Shown one piece after another: positions 31,978-40,603 of a stretch of DNA of 64,000 nt (positions are counted from its first letter, which is position 1; each line of letters opens with the position of its first letter). The notes under the pieces were generated by a model that was not told the DNA's origin, made no database searches, and saw only the letters and a program-made list of their open reading frames with translations. The position numbers and the translations under genes were made by a program. This DNA is from an uncultured Porphyromonadaceae bacterium (lineage in GTDB: Bacteria > Bacteroidota > Bacteroidia > Bacteroidales > Muribaculaceae): assembly GCA_947177185.1 (NCBI GenBank), contig CAMWTJ010000005.1, positions 1 through 64,000 of the forward strand. The letters are read 5' to 3'.

Positions 31978-33915
31978 ATGAGAGCTACAGCTATCACTAT
32001 ATGTGCGGCATGCGCATGCACGGCCGCGGCGCAGACCGCGTCGCTCACCGACGCGCAGCTCGACTCGCTCGAGCGTGCGTGGGCGCGCGAACTCAACACT
32101 GTGGTCGTGACCGGCACGCGCACTCCCAAACTGCTCAAAGATTCGCCCATACTTACACGCGTCATCTCGGAGGCCGATATCCGCAAGGCCGATGCGACCA
32201 ACATCAGCGACCTGCTGCAGACCGAACTGCCAGGCATCGAGTTCAGTTATTCCATGAACCAGCAGGTCAACCTCAACATGCAGGGCTTCGGCGGCAACTC
32301 CGTGCTGTTTCTTGTCGACGGCGAAAGGCTGGCCGGCGAAACACTCGACAATGTGGACTACAACCGCCTGAATCTCGCCGGCGCCGGACGCATAGAGATA
32401 GTCAAGGGCGGCGCGTCGGCGCTGTACGGCTCAAACGCCGTGGGTGGTGTGGTCAATATCATCAGCAGCGAGAGTGCCGACCCGTGGCGCCTGAACCTCA
32501 ATGCACGCTACGGCGCCCACAACGAACAGCGCTACGGCGCCGCGCTCAGCCTCAACCGCGGCCGCGTGAGCAGCTCCACCACTGCGCAGTTCCACCATAT
32601 CGACTCATACGACATGGACGGCCCCGGCGATTACACGCGCTTCTACGGCGGATACAACTGGAGCGTGAAGGAGCGCCTGACCTGGACACCCGTCGACCGG
32701 CTGAAACTGATAGCACGCGCCGGCTACTATTTCCGCCAGCGCAACGCGCAGGCGGCCTCGCGCGACCGATACCGCGACCTCTCCGCCGGCTTGCGCGGCA
32801 TATACACGTTCTCTCCGGCATCGGACCTGGAACTGTGCTACGGATTTGACGAGTACGACAAAAGCGACTATCTCAGACTGAGCGGACGCGACGTGCGCAA
32901 ATACAGCAACGTGCAAAACAGCCTGCGCGCCATATTCAACCACACTTTCGGCGGACGGCATATCCTTACCGCCGGCGCCGATGTGATGCACGACTATCTG
33001 CAGAGCTATCAGTTTGCCGACGGCGGAGTGAAGGAGCAGACCACGGCCGATGTCCTCGCACAGTTCGACATGAATTTTACCGACCGGCTGAATATTATAG
33101 CCGGAGGCCGCTACGACTATTTCTCGGAAGCCGGCATGCAGCACCTGTCGGCGCGGCTGAGCACCAAATATACGCTCGGACGCGTCAATCTGCGCGGCTG
33201 CTATTCCGGCGGTTTCCGCGCTCCCACGCTGAAAGAGATGTACATGGATTTCGACATGGCCGGAATATTCATGATCTACGGCAATCCCGAACTCAAACCC
33301 GAGTCGAGCCATAACTTCCAGCTTTCGGCCGAATATACCCGCAACCTGCTCAACTTCAATGTGGGCGGATTCTGCAATCTGGTCGACAACCGCATCACCA
33401 CTGCCTGGAACCAGGCTCTGGGCGGACAGATGTACACCAACATAGGCCGGGTGAACATAGCCGGGTTGGACGCCAACCTGTCGTGGCGCCATCGCTGCGG
33501 TGCGGGAACGCGCCTGTCGTACATATACACGCACGAGCACGTGCGCCACGGCGAGCCCTACACGGCGTCGACGCGCCCGCACACGGCCACCATGCGTTTC
33601 GACTATACGCGCAGGTGGGGTGGCTACGGACTCACGGCCGCTCTGAGCGGCCGCGTGCTGTCGGCCGTCACTGTCGACGAGTACACGTCGCTCACCGACT
33701 ACAGCGATACTGAAAAAGTGCATTATCCGGCCTACACCATGTGGAAGCTCAACGTCAGCCAGACTGTACTGCAGGGTCTTACGGTGACGCTTTCCGTAGA
33801 CAATCTGTTCAACTACGTACCCAAATATTACTACAACAATTCGCCCACAACCAACGGCATCACTTTTGCCGCCGGAGTGTCGGTCGACATAGAAGAGTTT
33901 TTCAAGAAAAAATGA
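31978..33915 (+). CDS. hmuR: TonB-dependent haem receptor HmuR
   Basis: A 645-residue outer-membrane receptor with a signal peptide ending TAAA-Q, a plug domain (about residues 38-155: TVVVTGTRTPKLLKDSP, LLQTELPGIEF, MQGFGGNSVLFLVDGERLAG, RIEIVKGGASALYGSNAVGGVVNII) and a 22-stranded barrel. The haem-receptor motifs FRAPTLKEMY and GNPELKPE lie in the barrel, flanking a region with candidate Met/His ligands. It lacks the carboxypeptidase-like N-terminal domain of SusC receptors. It imports haem delivered by HmuY using TonB energy. Its stop overlaps the hmuS ATG by 4 nt. Confidence 0.93.
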   Translation: MRATAITICAACACTAAAQTASLTDAQLDSLERAWARELNTVVVTGTRTPKLLKDSPILTRVISEADIRKADATNISDLLQTELPGIEFSYSMNQQVNLNMQGFGGNSVLFLVDGERLAGETLDNVDYNRLNLAGAGRIEIVKGGASALYGSNAVGGVVNIISSESADPWRLNLNARYGAHNEQRYGAALSLNRGRVSSSTTAQFHHIDSYDMDGPGDYTRFYGGYNWSVKERLTWTPVDRLKLIARAGYYFRQRNAQAASRDRYRDLSAGLRGIYTFSPASDLELCYGFDEYDKSDYLRLSGRDVRKYSNVQNSLRAIFNHTFGGRHILTAGADVMHDYLQSYQFADGGVKEQTTADVLAQFDMNFTDRLNIIAGGRYDYFSEAGMQHLSARLSTKYTLGRVNLRGCYSGGFRAPTLKEMYMDFDMAGIFMIYGNPELKPESSHNFQLSAEYTRNLLNFNVGGFCNLVDNRITTAWNQALGGQMYTNIGRVNIAGLDANLSWRHRCGAGTRLSYIYTHEHVRHGEPYTASTRPHTATMRFDYTRRWGGYGLTAALSGRVLSAVTVDEYTSLTDYSDTEKVHYPAYTMWKLNVSQTVLQGLTVTLSVDNLFNYVPKYYYNNSPTTNGITFAAGVSVDIEEFFKKK

Positions 33916-36900
33916 AACAGCGAAAGAAGACTATTATCATCGCCGCGTGCTGCGTGGCGCTTGTGGCCGCGGGTGTGGCCGCATGGCGCGCCTATGCCTC
34001 GGCCACACGGATAGCCTTTGTCAATTACCAGGCCATCACGCTCGGGCAGATAGCCAAGGCGTGCGACAACTCGTTCGTGCGCCTCGCCGAGCTCCCGGTG
34101 GACGAACTGGAGCGCGCGGCCGACTTTGATTTGGTGCTGGTCAACGGCATGGGGCTGCGCATCACCGAGGAGCAGCGTGCCGCACTCGCAGGCGCGGCCG
34201 AGGCCGGAACACCTGTGCTCACCACCGCGGCCACCAATCCGCAGAACTATATCGTGAGCGTCGACTCCGTGGACGCCGAGTTCATCAGGCAGTATCTGGC
34301 CGGTGGCAAGGCCAACTATAGGAATCTGCTGCGATACGTGCGCAAGTTTGTCGACGGCAAGAAACTCTTTGCCGACGAACCTTCCGACCCCGTCGTGCCT
34401 GCTTCGTCGCTGCTGTACTATCCCGGAGCCGATAATGGCGACGACAAGGGCTTCGCGTCCGTGGCCGAATACGAGGCGTGGCTGGGCAGCCGCGGCAAAT
34501 GGCGTGCGGATGCGAAGCGAGTGCTCATCACCGGCCAGATGGGAGTGCCCGACAGCCTCGTGACTGCGCTCGAGCGCAGAGGCCACATGGTGTATTGCGT
34601 AAGCTCCATACAGCCCTTCATCATGGCCGGACATGCCGACTCGGTGGCACCCGCAGCAATGATAAATTTCGCCCACGGACGCATGGGCGATATGGTGGCC
34701 GACTATCTGCGCACGCGCAACATCCCGCTGTTTGCACCGCTCAACGTAAACCGTGACTATGACGAGTGGATGGCCGACAAAATGGGTATGAACGGCGGTT
34801 TTTTGTCGCAGAGTGTGGTCACCCCCGAGATAGACGGCGCCCTGCGCCCCTATGTGCTGTTCGCGCATTTTGAGGGCGCTGACGGGCTGCCGTACGTGGC
34901 CGCCATACCCGACCGTCTGGAAGACTTTGCCGCTACGGTGCACAATTACATCGGTCTGCGCGACAAAGCCAATTCCGACAAGCGCGTGGCCATATTCTAT
35001 TTCAAAGGTCCGGGTCAGAACGCTCTCGTGGCCGAAGGCATGGAGGTGGCGCCGTCGCTGTTCAATCTGCTCACGCGTCTGCGCGCCGAAGGCTACAATG
35101 TGGACGGGCTGCCGGCCTCGGCCGCTGAGCTCGAGCGCATGATCGGCGAGCGCGGCCGCGTGTTCAACGGCTATGCCGGCGGCGCGATGTCAGAATTCGT
35201 GGAAAACTGCTCTCCCGAACTTGTTTCGGCCGAGAGCTATGGCGACTGGTGCGAAAAGGCACTGTCGCCCGAGATGCGTGCCGAGATAGACGCCGTGGAC
35301 GGCGCTTTCCCCGGCCACGGCCTTTCCGATGGCCACGGCAGCCTGGCCATCGCGCGCCTGCAGTTCGGCAACGTGGTGCTGATACCGCAGACCGCCGCCG
35401 GAATCGGCGACGACGACTTCAAAATAGTGCACGGCACGGACGCAGCCCCGCCGCACGCCTACGTGGGTGCCTACCTTTGGGCCCGCTATGGCTTCGGCGC
35501 CGACGCTCTGATGCATTTCGGCGCGCACGGCTCGCTGGAGTTTACGCCACGCAAGCAGGTGGCTCTCGGCAGCACCGACTGGTCGGACCGCCTCGTGGGC
35601 ACGCTGCCGCACATATATGTCTACTCCACATCCAATGTGGGTGAGGCCATGATGGCCAAGCGCCGCGGCTATGCCGGCATAGTCAACTATCTGACTCCGC
35701 CGTTTCTGGAGAGCAACGTGCGCGGCATATACAAGAACCTCGCCGATGCCATAGCGGCCTACAACGGCGCGCGCACGCAGCAGGACAGCACGCGCACGGC
35801 GCGTCTGGTCAAGAAATACACCGTGGACCTGGGCATACACCGCGAGCTGCGCCTCGACAGTGTGCTCTCGGTGCAGTATTCGCCCGACGACATCGCGCGC
35901 ATAGAGAATTTCGCGGAAGAGCTCGCCAACGAAAAAATAGCCGGTGCGCTCTACGTGATGGGACGCCCCTACGAGGATGCGCACATCACATCCACCGTGG
36001 AGGCTATGACCATCGACCCCATCGCGTTCAGCCTTCAGAAGCTGCATGGCGGCGACATCAGAAACCTGCGTGCGCAGGCGCGCAGCCTTGTGCGCTCGGG
36101 CGTGGAGCCCGACGACAACGCGCTGTGCCGCCTGGCGGGAATCACACAGGCCGAGCTCGACAGCGCGCGGGCGCTGCAACAAGCCATCGAGGGCTCGCGC
36201 GACATGCTCTCGCGCATGATGGTGATGGGGGCCATGATGCCCGCGCCCAAGGCAGCGCCGGCGGCGCGGCTTGCCGACCGTCCGGCCACAGGCGGCACGC
36301 ACAGGATGATGCCGGGCATGTCGCCCGACAAGGCTCTCGCCATGGCCCGGAAGATGGGCGCCTCGGAGGAGGCCATAAAGAAAATGGAGGCGGCGATGAA
36401 GCGTAAAAACGTGAAGCCGGGTGCCGCAGCTGCGCCTCACGGCGCATCCCGCAGCATGGGCGGCACGTCGGAGCTCAGCAAGGAGCAGATGGATTTCGCT
36501 CTTGCAGTGGGCGAGGTGGAGCGCGCGCTGCGCAACGTCCGCCGCTACCGCAACGCACTCGCAGAAAGTCCCGAGGCCGAACTGACGTCAATAGTCAACG
36601 CTCTTGCCGGCGGCTACATTGCCCCCACTTCCGGCGGCGACCCTGTGCTCAATCCCGAAATTCTGCCCACGGGGCGCAATATGTTTGCGGTAAATGCCGA
36701 GGAAACACCCTCGGCCGTGGCGTGGGAAAAAGGCAAGGAACTTGCAGAGAACACCATAGCCATGTACCGCAAGGCCCATGGCGACTCAATCCCCCGTAAA
36801 GTGAGCTACACGCTCTGGAGCAGCGAGTTTATAGAAACCGAAGGCGCCACCATAGCGCAGGTGCTGTATATGCTCGGCATTGAGCCGGTGCGCGATCCGT

Positions 36901-38174
36901 TCGGCCGTGTGACCGATATACGGCTCATACCGTCGGCCGCTCTCGGCCGACCCCGCATCGACGTAGTGGTGCAGACCTCCGGCCAGCTGCGCGACCTCGC
37001 GGCTTCCCGTCTGTTCCTTATAGGCCGTGCAGTAAGGATGGCCGCGGAAGCCGAAGGCGATGTATATCCCAACTATGTGGCCGAGGGAGTCGTGGAGTCC
37101 GAAAGGGTGCTCGTGGGCAAGGGCGTGACGCCCAAAGAGGCACGCGAGCTGTCCACGGCCCGAGTGTTCGGCGGGGTCGACGGCAACTACGGCTCCGGGA
37201 TTCAGGGCATGGTGGAGGCCGGCGACCGCTGGGAGGATGAAAGCGAGATTGCCGAAACCTATATGGCCAATATGGGCGCCATATACGGCAGTGAGGAAGA
37301 CTGGGAAAAACTCCGCGACCATGCTTTCGAAGCGGCGCTCACACGCACCGATGTGGTGGTGCAGCCCCGTCAGAGCAACACATGGGGCGCGCTCAGCCTC
37401 GACCATGTGTATGAGTTCATGGGCGGCATGAACCTTGCCGTGCGCAATGTCACGGGCAAGGACCCCGACGCCTACCTCAGCGACTACCGAAACCGCAACC
37501 GCGCGCGCATGCAGGAAGTCAAGGAGGCTATAGGCGTGGAGAGCCGCACCACTATTCTGAATCCGGCCTATATAAAGGAAAAAATGCGTGGCGGCGCGGG
37601 CGACGCATCGGCCATGGCCGATGTGGTGCGCAACACCTATGGCTGGAACGTGATGAAGCCCGAAGCCATCGACGACGAACTGTGGGACGACATCTACGAT
37701 ACCTATGTGGCCGACCGCAACGGTCTGGGCACAAAGGACTATTTCAAGTCGGTCAACCCGGCCGCGCTGCAGGAAATGACCGCCGTGATGCTCGAAACGG
37801 TGCGCAAAGGCATGTGGGATGCGTCGGCCGAGCAGATTCAGGCCATGGCCGAGCTGCACACCGAACTCGTGCGCGACCACGGCGCTGCCTGCTCGGGATT
37901 TGTGTGCGACAACGCCGCCTTGCGCAAGTTCATAGCCTCACATTCCGCTCCTGAGGCCGCACAGGCCTACAATGCCGCGGTAGCGTCGGTGCGCGCCGAG
38001 AATATCAGCGGAGCCGACACAGACGGCACAGTGATGAAAAAAGAGGAAATGAACGCCGGCGCTACGTCTACAAGCCGCGTCAACGGCCTGCTGATTGCCG
38101 CCGGAGTGCTGGTGGCGCTCATTGGCCTGATAGTGCTTGCCCGCCGGCGCCGCAAACTCAATGGAGAGCTGTAA
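33912..38174 (+). CDS. hmuS: Membrane-anchored CobN-like chelatase HmuS
   Basis: A 1420-residue homologue of the cobaltochelatase CobN / Mg-chelatase H subunit. It has an N-terminal membrane anchor (residues 7-26) and a C-terminal one (LLIAAGVLVALIGLIVLARRRRK), so the bulk is probably periplasmic. CobN-family segments are GPGQNALVAEGMEVAPSLFNLLTRL, FGAHGSLEFTPRKQVALG, NYLTPPFLE, GRPYEDAHITSTVEAM and the C-terminal GFVCDNAALRKF. Residues about 765-855 form a Met/Ala/Lys-rich low-complexity insertion. In Bacteroidales HmuS acts on haem (metal removal) rather than in B12 synthesis, and the hmuYR context supports that. It overlaps hmuR by 4 nt and hmuT by 1. Confidence 0.9.
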   Translation: MKQRKKTIIIAACCVALVAAGVAAWRAYASATRIAFVNYQAITLGQIAKACDNSFVRLAELPVDELERAADFDLVLVNGMGLRITEEQRAALAGAAEAGTPVLTTAATNPQNYIVSVDSVDAEFIRQYLAGGKANYRNLLRYVRKFVDGKKLFADEPSDPVVPASSLLYYPGADNGDDKGFASVAEYEAWLGSRGKWRADAKRVLITGQMGVPDSLVTALERRGHMVYCVSSIQPFIMAGHADSVAPAAMINFAHGRMGDMVADYLRTRNIPLFAPLNVNRDYDEWMADKMGMNGGFLSQSVVTPEIDGALRPYVLFAHFEGADGLPYVAAIPDRLEDFAATVHNYIGLRDKANSDKRVAIFYFKGPGQNALVAEGMEVAPSLFNLLTRLRAEGYNVDGLPASAAELERMIGERGRVFNGYAGGAMSEFVENCSPELVSAESYGDWCEKALSPEMRAEIDAVDGAFPGHGLSDGHGSLAIARLQFGNVVLIPQTAAGIGDDDFKIVHGTDAAPPHAYVGAYLWARYGFGADALMHFGAHGSLEFTPRKQVALGSTDWSDRLVGTLPHIYVYSTSNVGEAMMAKRRGYAGIVNYLTPPFLESNVRGIYKNLADAIAAYNGARTQQDSTRTARLVKKYTVDLGIHRELRLDSVLSVQYSPDDIARIENFAEELANEKIAGALYVMGRPYEDAHITSTVEAMTIDPIAFSLQKLHGGDIRNLRAQARSLVRSGVEPDDNALCRLAGITQAELDSARALQQAIEGSRDMLSRMMVMGAMMPAPKAAPAARLADRPATGGTHRMMPGMSPDKALAMARKMGASEEAIKKMEAAMKRKNVKPGAAAAPHGASRSMGGTSELSKEQMDFALAVGEVERALRNVRRYRNALAESPEAELTSIVNALAGGYIAPTSGGDPVLNPEILPTGRNMFAVNAEETPSAVAWEKGKELAENTIAMYRKAHGDSIPRKVSYTLWSSEFIETEGATIAQVLYMLGIEPVRDPFGRVTDIRLIPSAALGRPRIDVVVQTSGQLRDLAASRLFLIGRAVRMAAEAEGDVYPNYVAEGVVESERVLVGKGVTPKEARELSTARVFGGVDGNYGSGIQGMVEAGDRWEDESEIAETYMANMGAIYGSEEDWEKLRDHAFEAALTRTDVVVQPRQSNTWGALSLDHVYEFMGGMNLAVRNVTGKDPDAYLSDYRNRNRARMQEVKEAIGVESRTTILNPAYIKEKMRGGAGDASAMADVVRNTYGWNVMKPEAIDDELWDDIYDTYVADRNGLGTKDYFKSVNPAALQEMTAVMLETVRKGMWDASAEQIQAMAELHTELVRDHGAACSGFVCDNAALRKFIASHSAPEAAQAYNAAVASVRAENISGADTDGTVMKKEEMNAGATSTSRVNGLLIAAGVLVALIGLIVLARRRRKLNGEL

Positions 38175-38875
38175 TGGAACTGGTTGTTTTGGTAACAATG
38201 CTGCTGGTGGGCCTCGGCTTTGCTCTCAAGCTCACCTTCCACGGACCAGCAGGGCGCCTTGCGCTCTGCGCCGTGGCGGCACTGACGGTAGTGATGGCTC
38301 AGGACTGGGCCATCACCCGCTCGAAAACGCAGATAGCCGAGTGGCTTGAGAGTCCGGGCCTGATGCTCGACACGGCTGTGCTTCTCACGGTAGATGTGGC
38401 CATGCAGCTCGCTTTCTGCTGGCTGGAAGCCCGCAGGCAGGCGGCAGGCGGCAGGCTTGGCGGCGCGGCGCTTGCCGTGCGCACGCTTGTGGCCTGGGTG
38501 CCGGGGCTGCTGATATTTCCTGTGCTTATGGCAATGCTCGCAGAGCTTGTGTTCGCGATGCCGGGCGTGGAATTCTCCACGCTGACGCTGTGTGCTGCCG
38601 CCGCCACATTCGCGGCTTTTGGCGGTGCCGCAGCTTTGGCCCGGCTGCTGCTGCCTGAGGCCGACATACGCCTTGAACTCATGTTTCTACTGAATATACT
38701 CATAGCCTCTCTCGGGGTTGTGGCCACCGTGAACGGCCGCACCGTGGCGCTGGGCACAAACTCGGTGGAGTGGGGTGCCCTTGCCGCTGTAGGTGCGTTG
38801 CTCGCAGCGGGCACTCTCGCGGGTGCGTGTGTGTACAGAATAATGTTAAAAAGAAAAATAGCGAAATTGCAATGA
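38174..38875 (+). CDS. hmuT: HmuT-position integral membrane protein
   Basis: A 233-residue protein with about six hydrophobic helices and few polar loops. It has no motif I can name beyond its place in hmuYRSTUV, where the T gene encodes an uncharacterised membrane protein. The start overlaps the hmuS stop by 1 nt (TAATG) and its own stop overlaps hmuU by 4 nt, so it is surely made together with them. It may anchor or energise HmuS. It is not related to the ABC-type periplasmic HmuT of Gram-negative haem importers, despite the shared name. Confidence 0.75.
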   Translation: MELVVLVTMLLVGLGFALKLTFHGPAGRLALCAVAALTVVMAQDWAITRSKTQIAEWLESPGLMLDTAVLLTVDVAMQLAFCWLEARRQAAGGRLGGAALAVRTLVAWVPGLLIFPVLMAMLAELVFAMPGVEFSTLTLCAAAATFAAFGGAAALARLLLPEADIRLELMFLLNILIASLGVVATVNGRTVALGTNSVEWGALAAVGALLAAGTLAGACVYRIMLKRKIAKLQ

Positions 38876-39474
38876 ACGTCATTTCCAATGTCCTTTACTG
38901 GATTTCCACCGGGCTGCTTGTGCCGGTGATAGTGCTTCTGATTTTTTTCTTTATCCGCGCGCTGGTGCTTGTGGGCGCGTTTTTCGGGCAATATATGCAT
39001 CAGCGTAAGGCGTCCGACGCCCTGCGCCGTGCCGTGGACAGTATCGCTGAAGCCGGCACTGCTGCGGCGTCGGACAACGCTCTGCCTGCTGCCTCCGCGT
39101 CGGTTGCGGCGGCCTACGCGCGGCGCATAGTAGCGGCCGCCGGACAGCCCGCACGCATCGACCTCCTGCTTTCGGAGTTCGAGCTCGACGCCGACAAGAA
39201 CGTGTCCACCTCGAGGGTGCTCACCAAGATGGGGCCCATACTCGGCCTGATGGGCACGCTCATACCCATGGGCCCTGCGCTTGTCGGTCTGGCCGCGGGC
39301 GATATCGCTTCCATGGCTTATAACATGCAGGTGGCGTTTGCCACCACGGTGGTGGGACTCGTGGTGAGCGCCATCGGCTTTCTGACCCAGCAGGCCAAGG
39401 AGCGCTGGGCTGTGCGCGATCTCGCCACGCTTGAGTTCCTTGCCGAAACCGTAAAACAGAAAGGTGCGCTATGA
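38872..39474 (+). CDS. hmuU: MotA/TolQ/ExbB-like protein HmuU
   Basis: A 200-residue inner-membrane proton-channel-type protein. TM1 lies at residues 9-38; TM2 and TM3 lie in the C-terminal half, which carries the ExbB signature LTKMGPILGLMGTLIPMGPALVGLAAGDIASMAYNMQVAFATTVVGLVVSAIGF (shown here only as landmarks: GLMGTLIPMGPAL and AFATTVVGLVV). With HmuV it could form a dedicated ExbB/ExbD-like motor that energises HmuR or HmuS. The start at 38872 uses the ATGA overlap with hmuT; the tracked ORF is longer and unconserved. Confidence 0.9.
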   Translation: MNVISNVLYWISTGLLVPVIVLLIFFFIRALVLVGAFFGQYMHQRKASDALRRAVDSIAEAGTAAASDNALPAASASVAAAYARRIVAAAGQPARIDLLLSEFELDADKNVSTSRVLTKMGPILGLMGTLIPMGPALVGLAAGDIASMAYNMQVAFATTVVGLVVSAIGFLTQQAKERWAVRDLATLEFLAETVKQKGAL

Positions 39475-39806
39475 CACGCCGACGCCGCAGTCTGCTTCGC
39501 CGCAGCGAAGACACCGACCCCATGAGCGTGGTCAGCAACCTTTTTGATGTGGCCATGGTTTTTGCCGTGGCGCTGATGGTGGCTCTGGTCAGCCGCTACA
39601 ACATGACCGAGATGTTCTCGCAGGAAGATTTCACCATGGTGAAAAATCCCGGCAAGGACAATATGGAGATTATCACCAAGGAGGGCGAGAAGATAAACCG
39701 CTACACACCGTCCGACGACAGTTCCGACCCGTCGTCGAACCGCGGCAAGCGCGTCGGCGTGGCCTACGAACTTGAAAACGGCGACATAATATACGTGCCC
39801 GAATAA
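39471..39806 (+). CDS. hmuV: DUF2149 family protein HmuV
   Basis: A 111-residue protein with an Arg-rich N-terminus, DPMSVVSNLFDVAMVFAVALMVALV as one membrane helix with an Asp at its beginning (the ExbD-like arrangement), and a periplasmic tail ending GVAYELENGDIIYVPE. DUF2149 proteins accompany ExbB-like and CobN-like genes, also in methanogens. It is the last hmu gene, overlapping hmuU by 4 nt, and a terminator follows 22 nt later. Confidence 0.88.
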   Translation: MTRRRRSLLRRSEDTDPMSVVSNLFDVAMVFAVALMVALVSRYNMTEMFSQEDFTMVKNPGKDNMEIITKEGEKINRYTPSDDSSDPSSNRGKRVGVAYELENGDIIYVPE

Positions 39807-39828
39807 CAACCGGATATAACAAGAAAAA

Positions 39829-39857
39829 GAGGTGCTCTCACGAGTGCCTCCTTTCCC
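39829..39857 (+). terminator. Terminator of the hmu operon
   Basis: GAGGTGCTC (39829-39837), loop TCAC, and GAGTGCCTC (39842-39850) form a 9-bp stem with two G-T pairs, followed by CTTTCCC. It stands between hmuV and the convergent sodB. Confidence 0.6.
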
Positions 39858-39904
39858 ATTCATCACATTATGCTTAATTTTGAGTGCTGTTATATACTAT
39901 GGGC

Positions 39905-40480
39905 TTAGTATCTTGATTCGACGACGTCCCAGTCAACGATGTTCCAGAGGTTTTTCAGATAGTCGGCTCTGGCGTTGCGGTAGTCGATATAGTAGGCGTG
40001 TTCCCATACGTCAAATGTCAGCAGCGGTGTCAGCCCGTCGGTGAGCGGGTTGCCGGCGTTGCTGCCTTGCGTTATGAGCAGTTTGCCGTCGCTGTCGCGG
40101 CTGAGCCACACCCATCCTGAGCCGAACAGGCCTGCGCCGGCTTCGACGAACGCTTCCTTGAATTTGTCGAACGAGCCGAAATCGCGGTCTATCGCTTTGC
40201 GCAGCTCGCCTCCGGGCTCGCGTGAGCCGTCGGGCGAGAACGAGAAGAAATAGAAGATGTGGTTCCACGCCTGCGAGGCGTTGTTGAACAGCGGGCCTTT
40301 GGCTTCCGCTATGATGTCCTCGAGGTCGGCGTCTTCAAACTCCGTGCCCTGAATCAGGCGGTTGAGATTGTCGATATATGCCTTCTCGTGCTTGCCGTAG
40401 TGGTAGCGTATGGTTTCGGCGCTTACGACGGGTTCGAGCGCTGTTTCGGGATAGGGGAGGGGTGGTTGTTCGTATTTCAT
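39905..40480 (-). CDS. sodB: Superoxide dismutase, Fe/Mn family
   Basis: A 191-residue cytoplasmic enzyme converting superoxide to peroxide and oxygen. Metal ligands are seen in YHYGKHEKAYIDNLN (His), NNASQAWNHIFYF (His), and DVWEHAYYIDY (Asp and His); GSGWVWLS is also typical. AWNHIFYFFSF and the overall pattern suit the iron or cambialistic Bacteroides type. The ATG at 40480 (MKYEQPPLPY) matches the family N-terminus. The tracked ORF 11 codons longer would translate through a leader hairpin. It is monocistronic. Confidence 0.96.
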   Translation of the reverse strand: MKYEQPPLPYPETALEPVVSAETIRYHYGKHEKAYIDNLNRLIQGTEFEDADLEDIIAEAKGPLFNNASQAWNHIFYFFSFSPDGSREPGGELRKAIDRDFGSFDKFKEAFVEAGAGLFGSGWVWLSRDSDGKLLITQGSNAGNPLTDGLTPLLTFDVWEHAYYIDYRNARADYLKNLWNIVDWDVVESRY

Positions 40481-40485
40481 CGCTA

Positions 40486-40524
40486 AAGGCGTTTTATCGG
40501 TTAGTTGTACCAATAAAACGCCTT
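40486..40524 (-). promoter_or_regulatory. Perfect leader inverted repeat upstream of sodB
   Basis: AAGGCGTTTTAT (40486-40497) and ATAAAACGCCTT (40513-40524) are exact 12-bp inverted arms around a 15-nt loop. The repeat ends 5 nt before the sodB ATG, so as RNA it would bury the ribosome-binding region; as DNA it could be an operator. Confidence 0.6.
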
Positions 40525-40562
40525 CAGTTACGATGGGTTCAGCGATTAGCGATATTTAGCAA

Positions 40563-40596
40563 GCGTTAAGGCCAAATGTTAACGGCAGCCTTACGC
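40563..40596 (-). terminator. Possible terminator of the cus operon
   Basis: GCGTTAAGGC (40563-40572) pairs with GCCTTACGC (40588-40596) with one bulged T, just beyond the cusC stop. The sequence after it on the minus strand (TTGCTAAATA) is not strongly T-rich, so termination is uncertain. Confidence 0.4.
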
Positions 40597-40603
40597 GTGG
40601 TTT

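Noticed and set aside
33912-38174. Cobaltochelatase for aerobic B12 synthesis
   Set aside because: No cob genes nearby; the membrane anchors and hmuY/hmuR/ExbB-like context mark it as HmuS of haem use.
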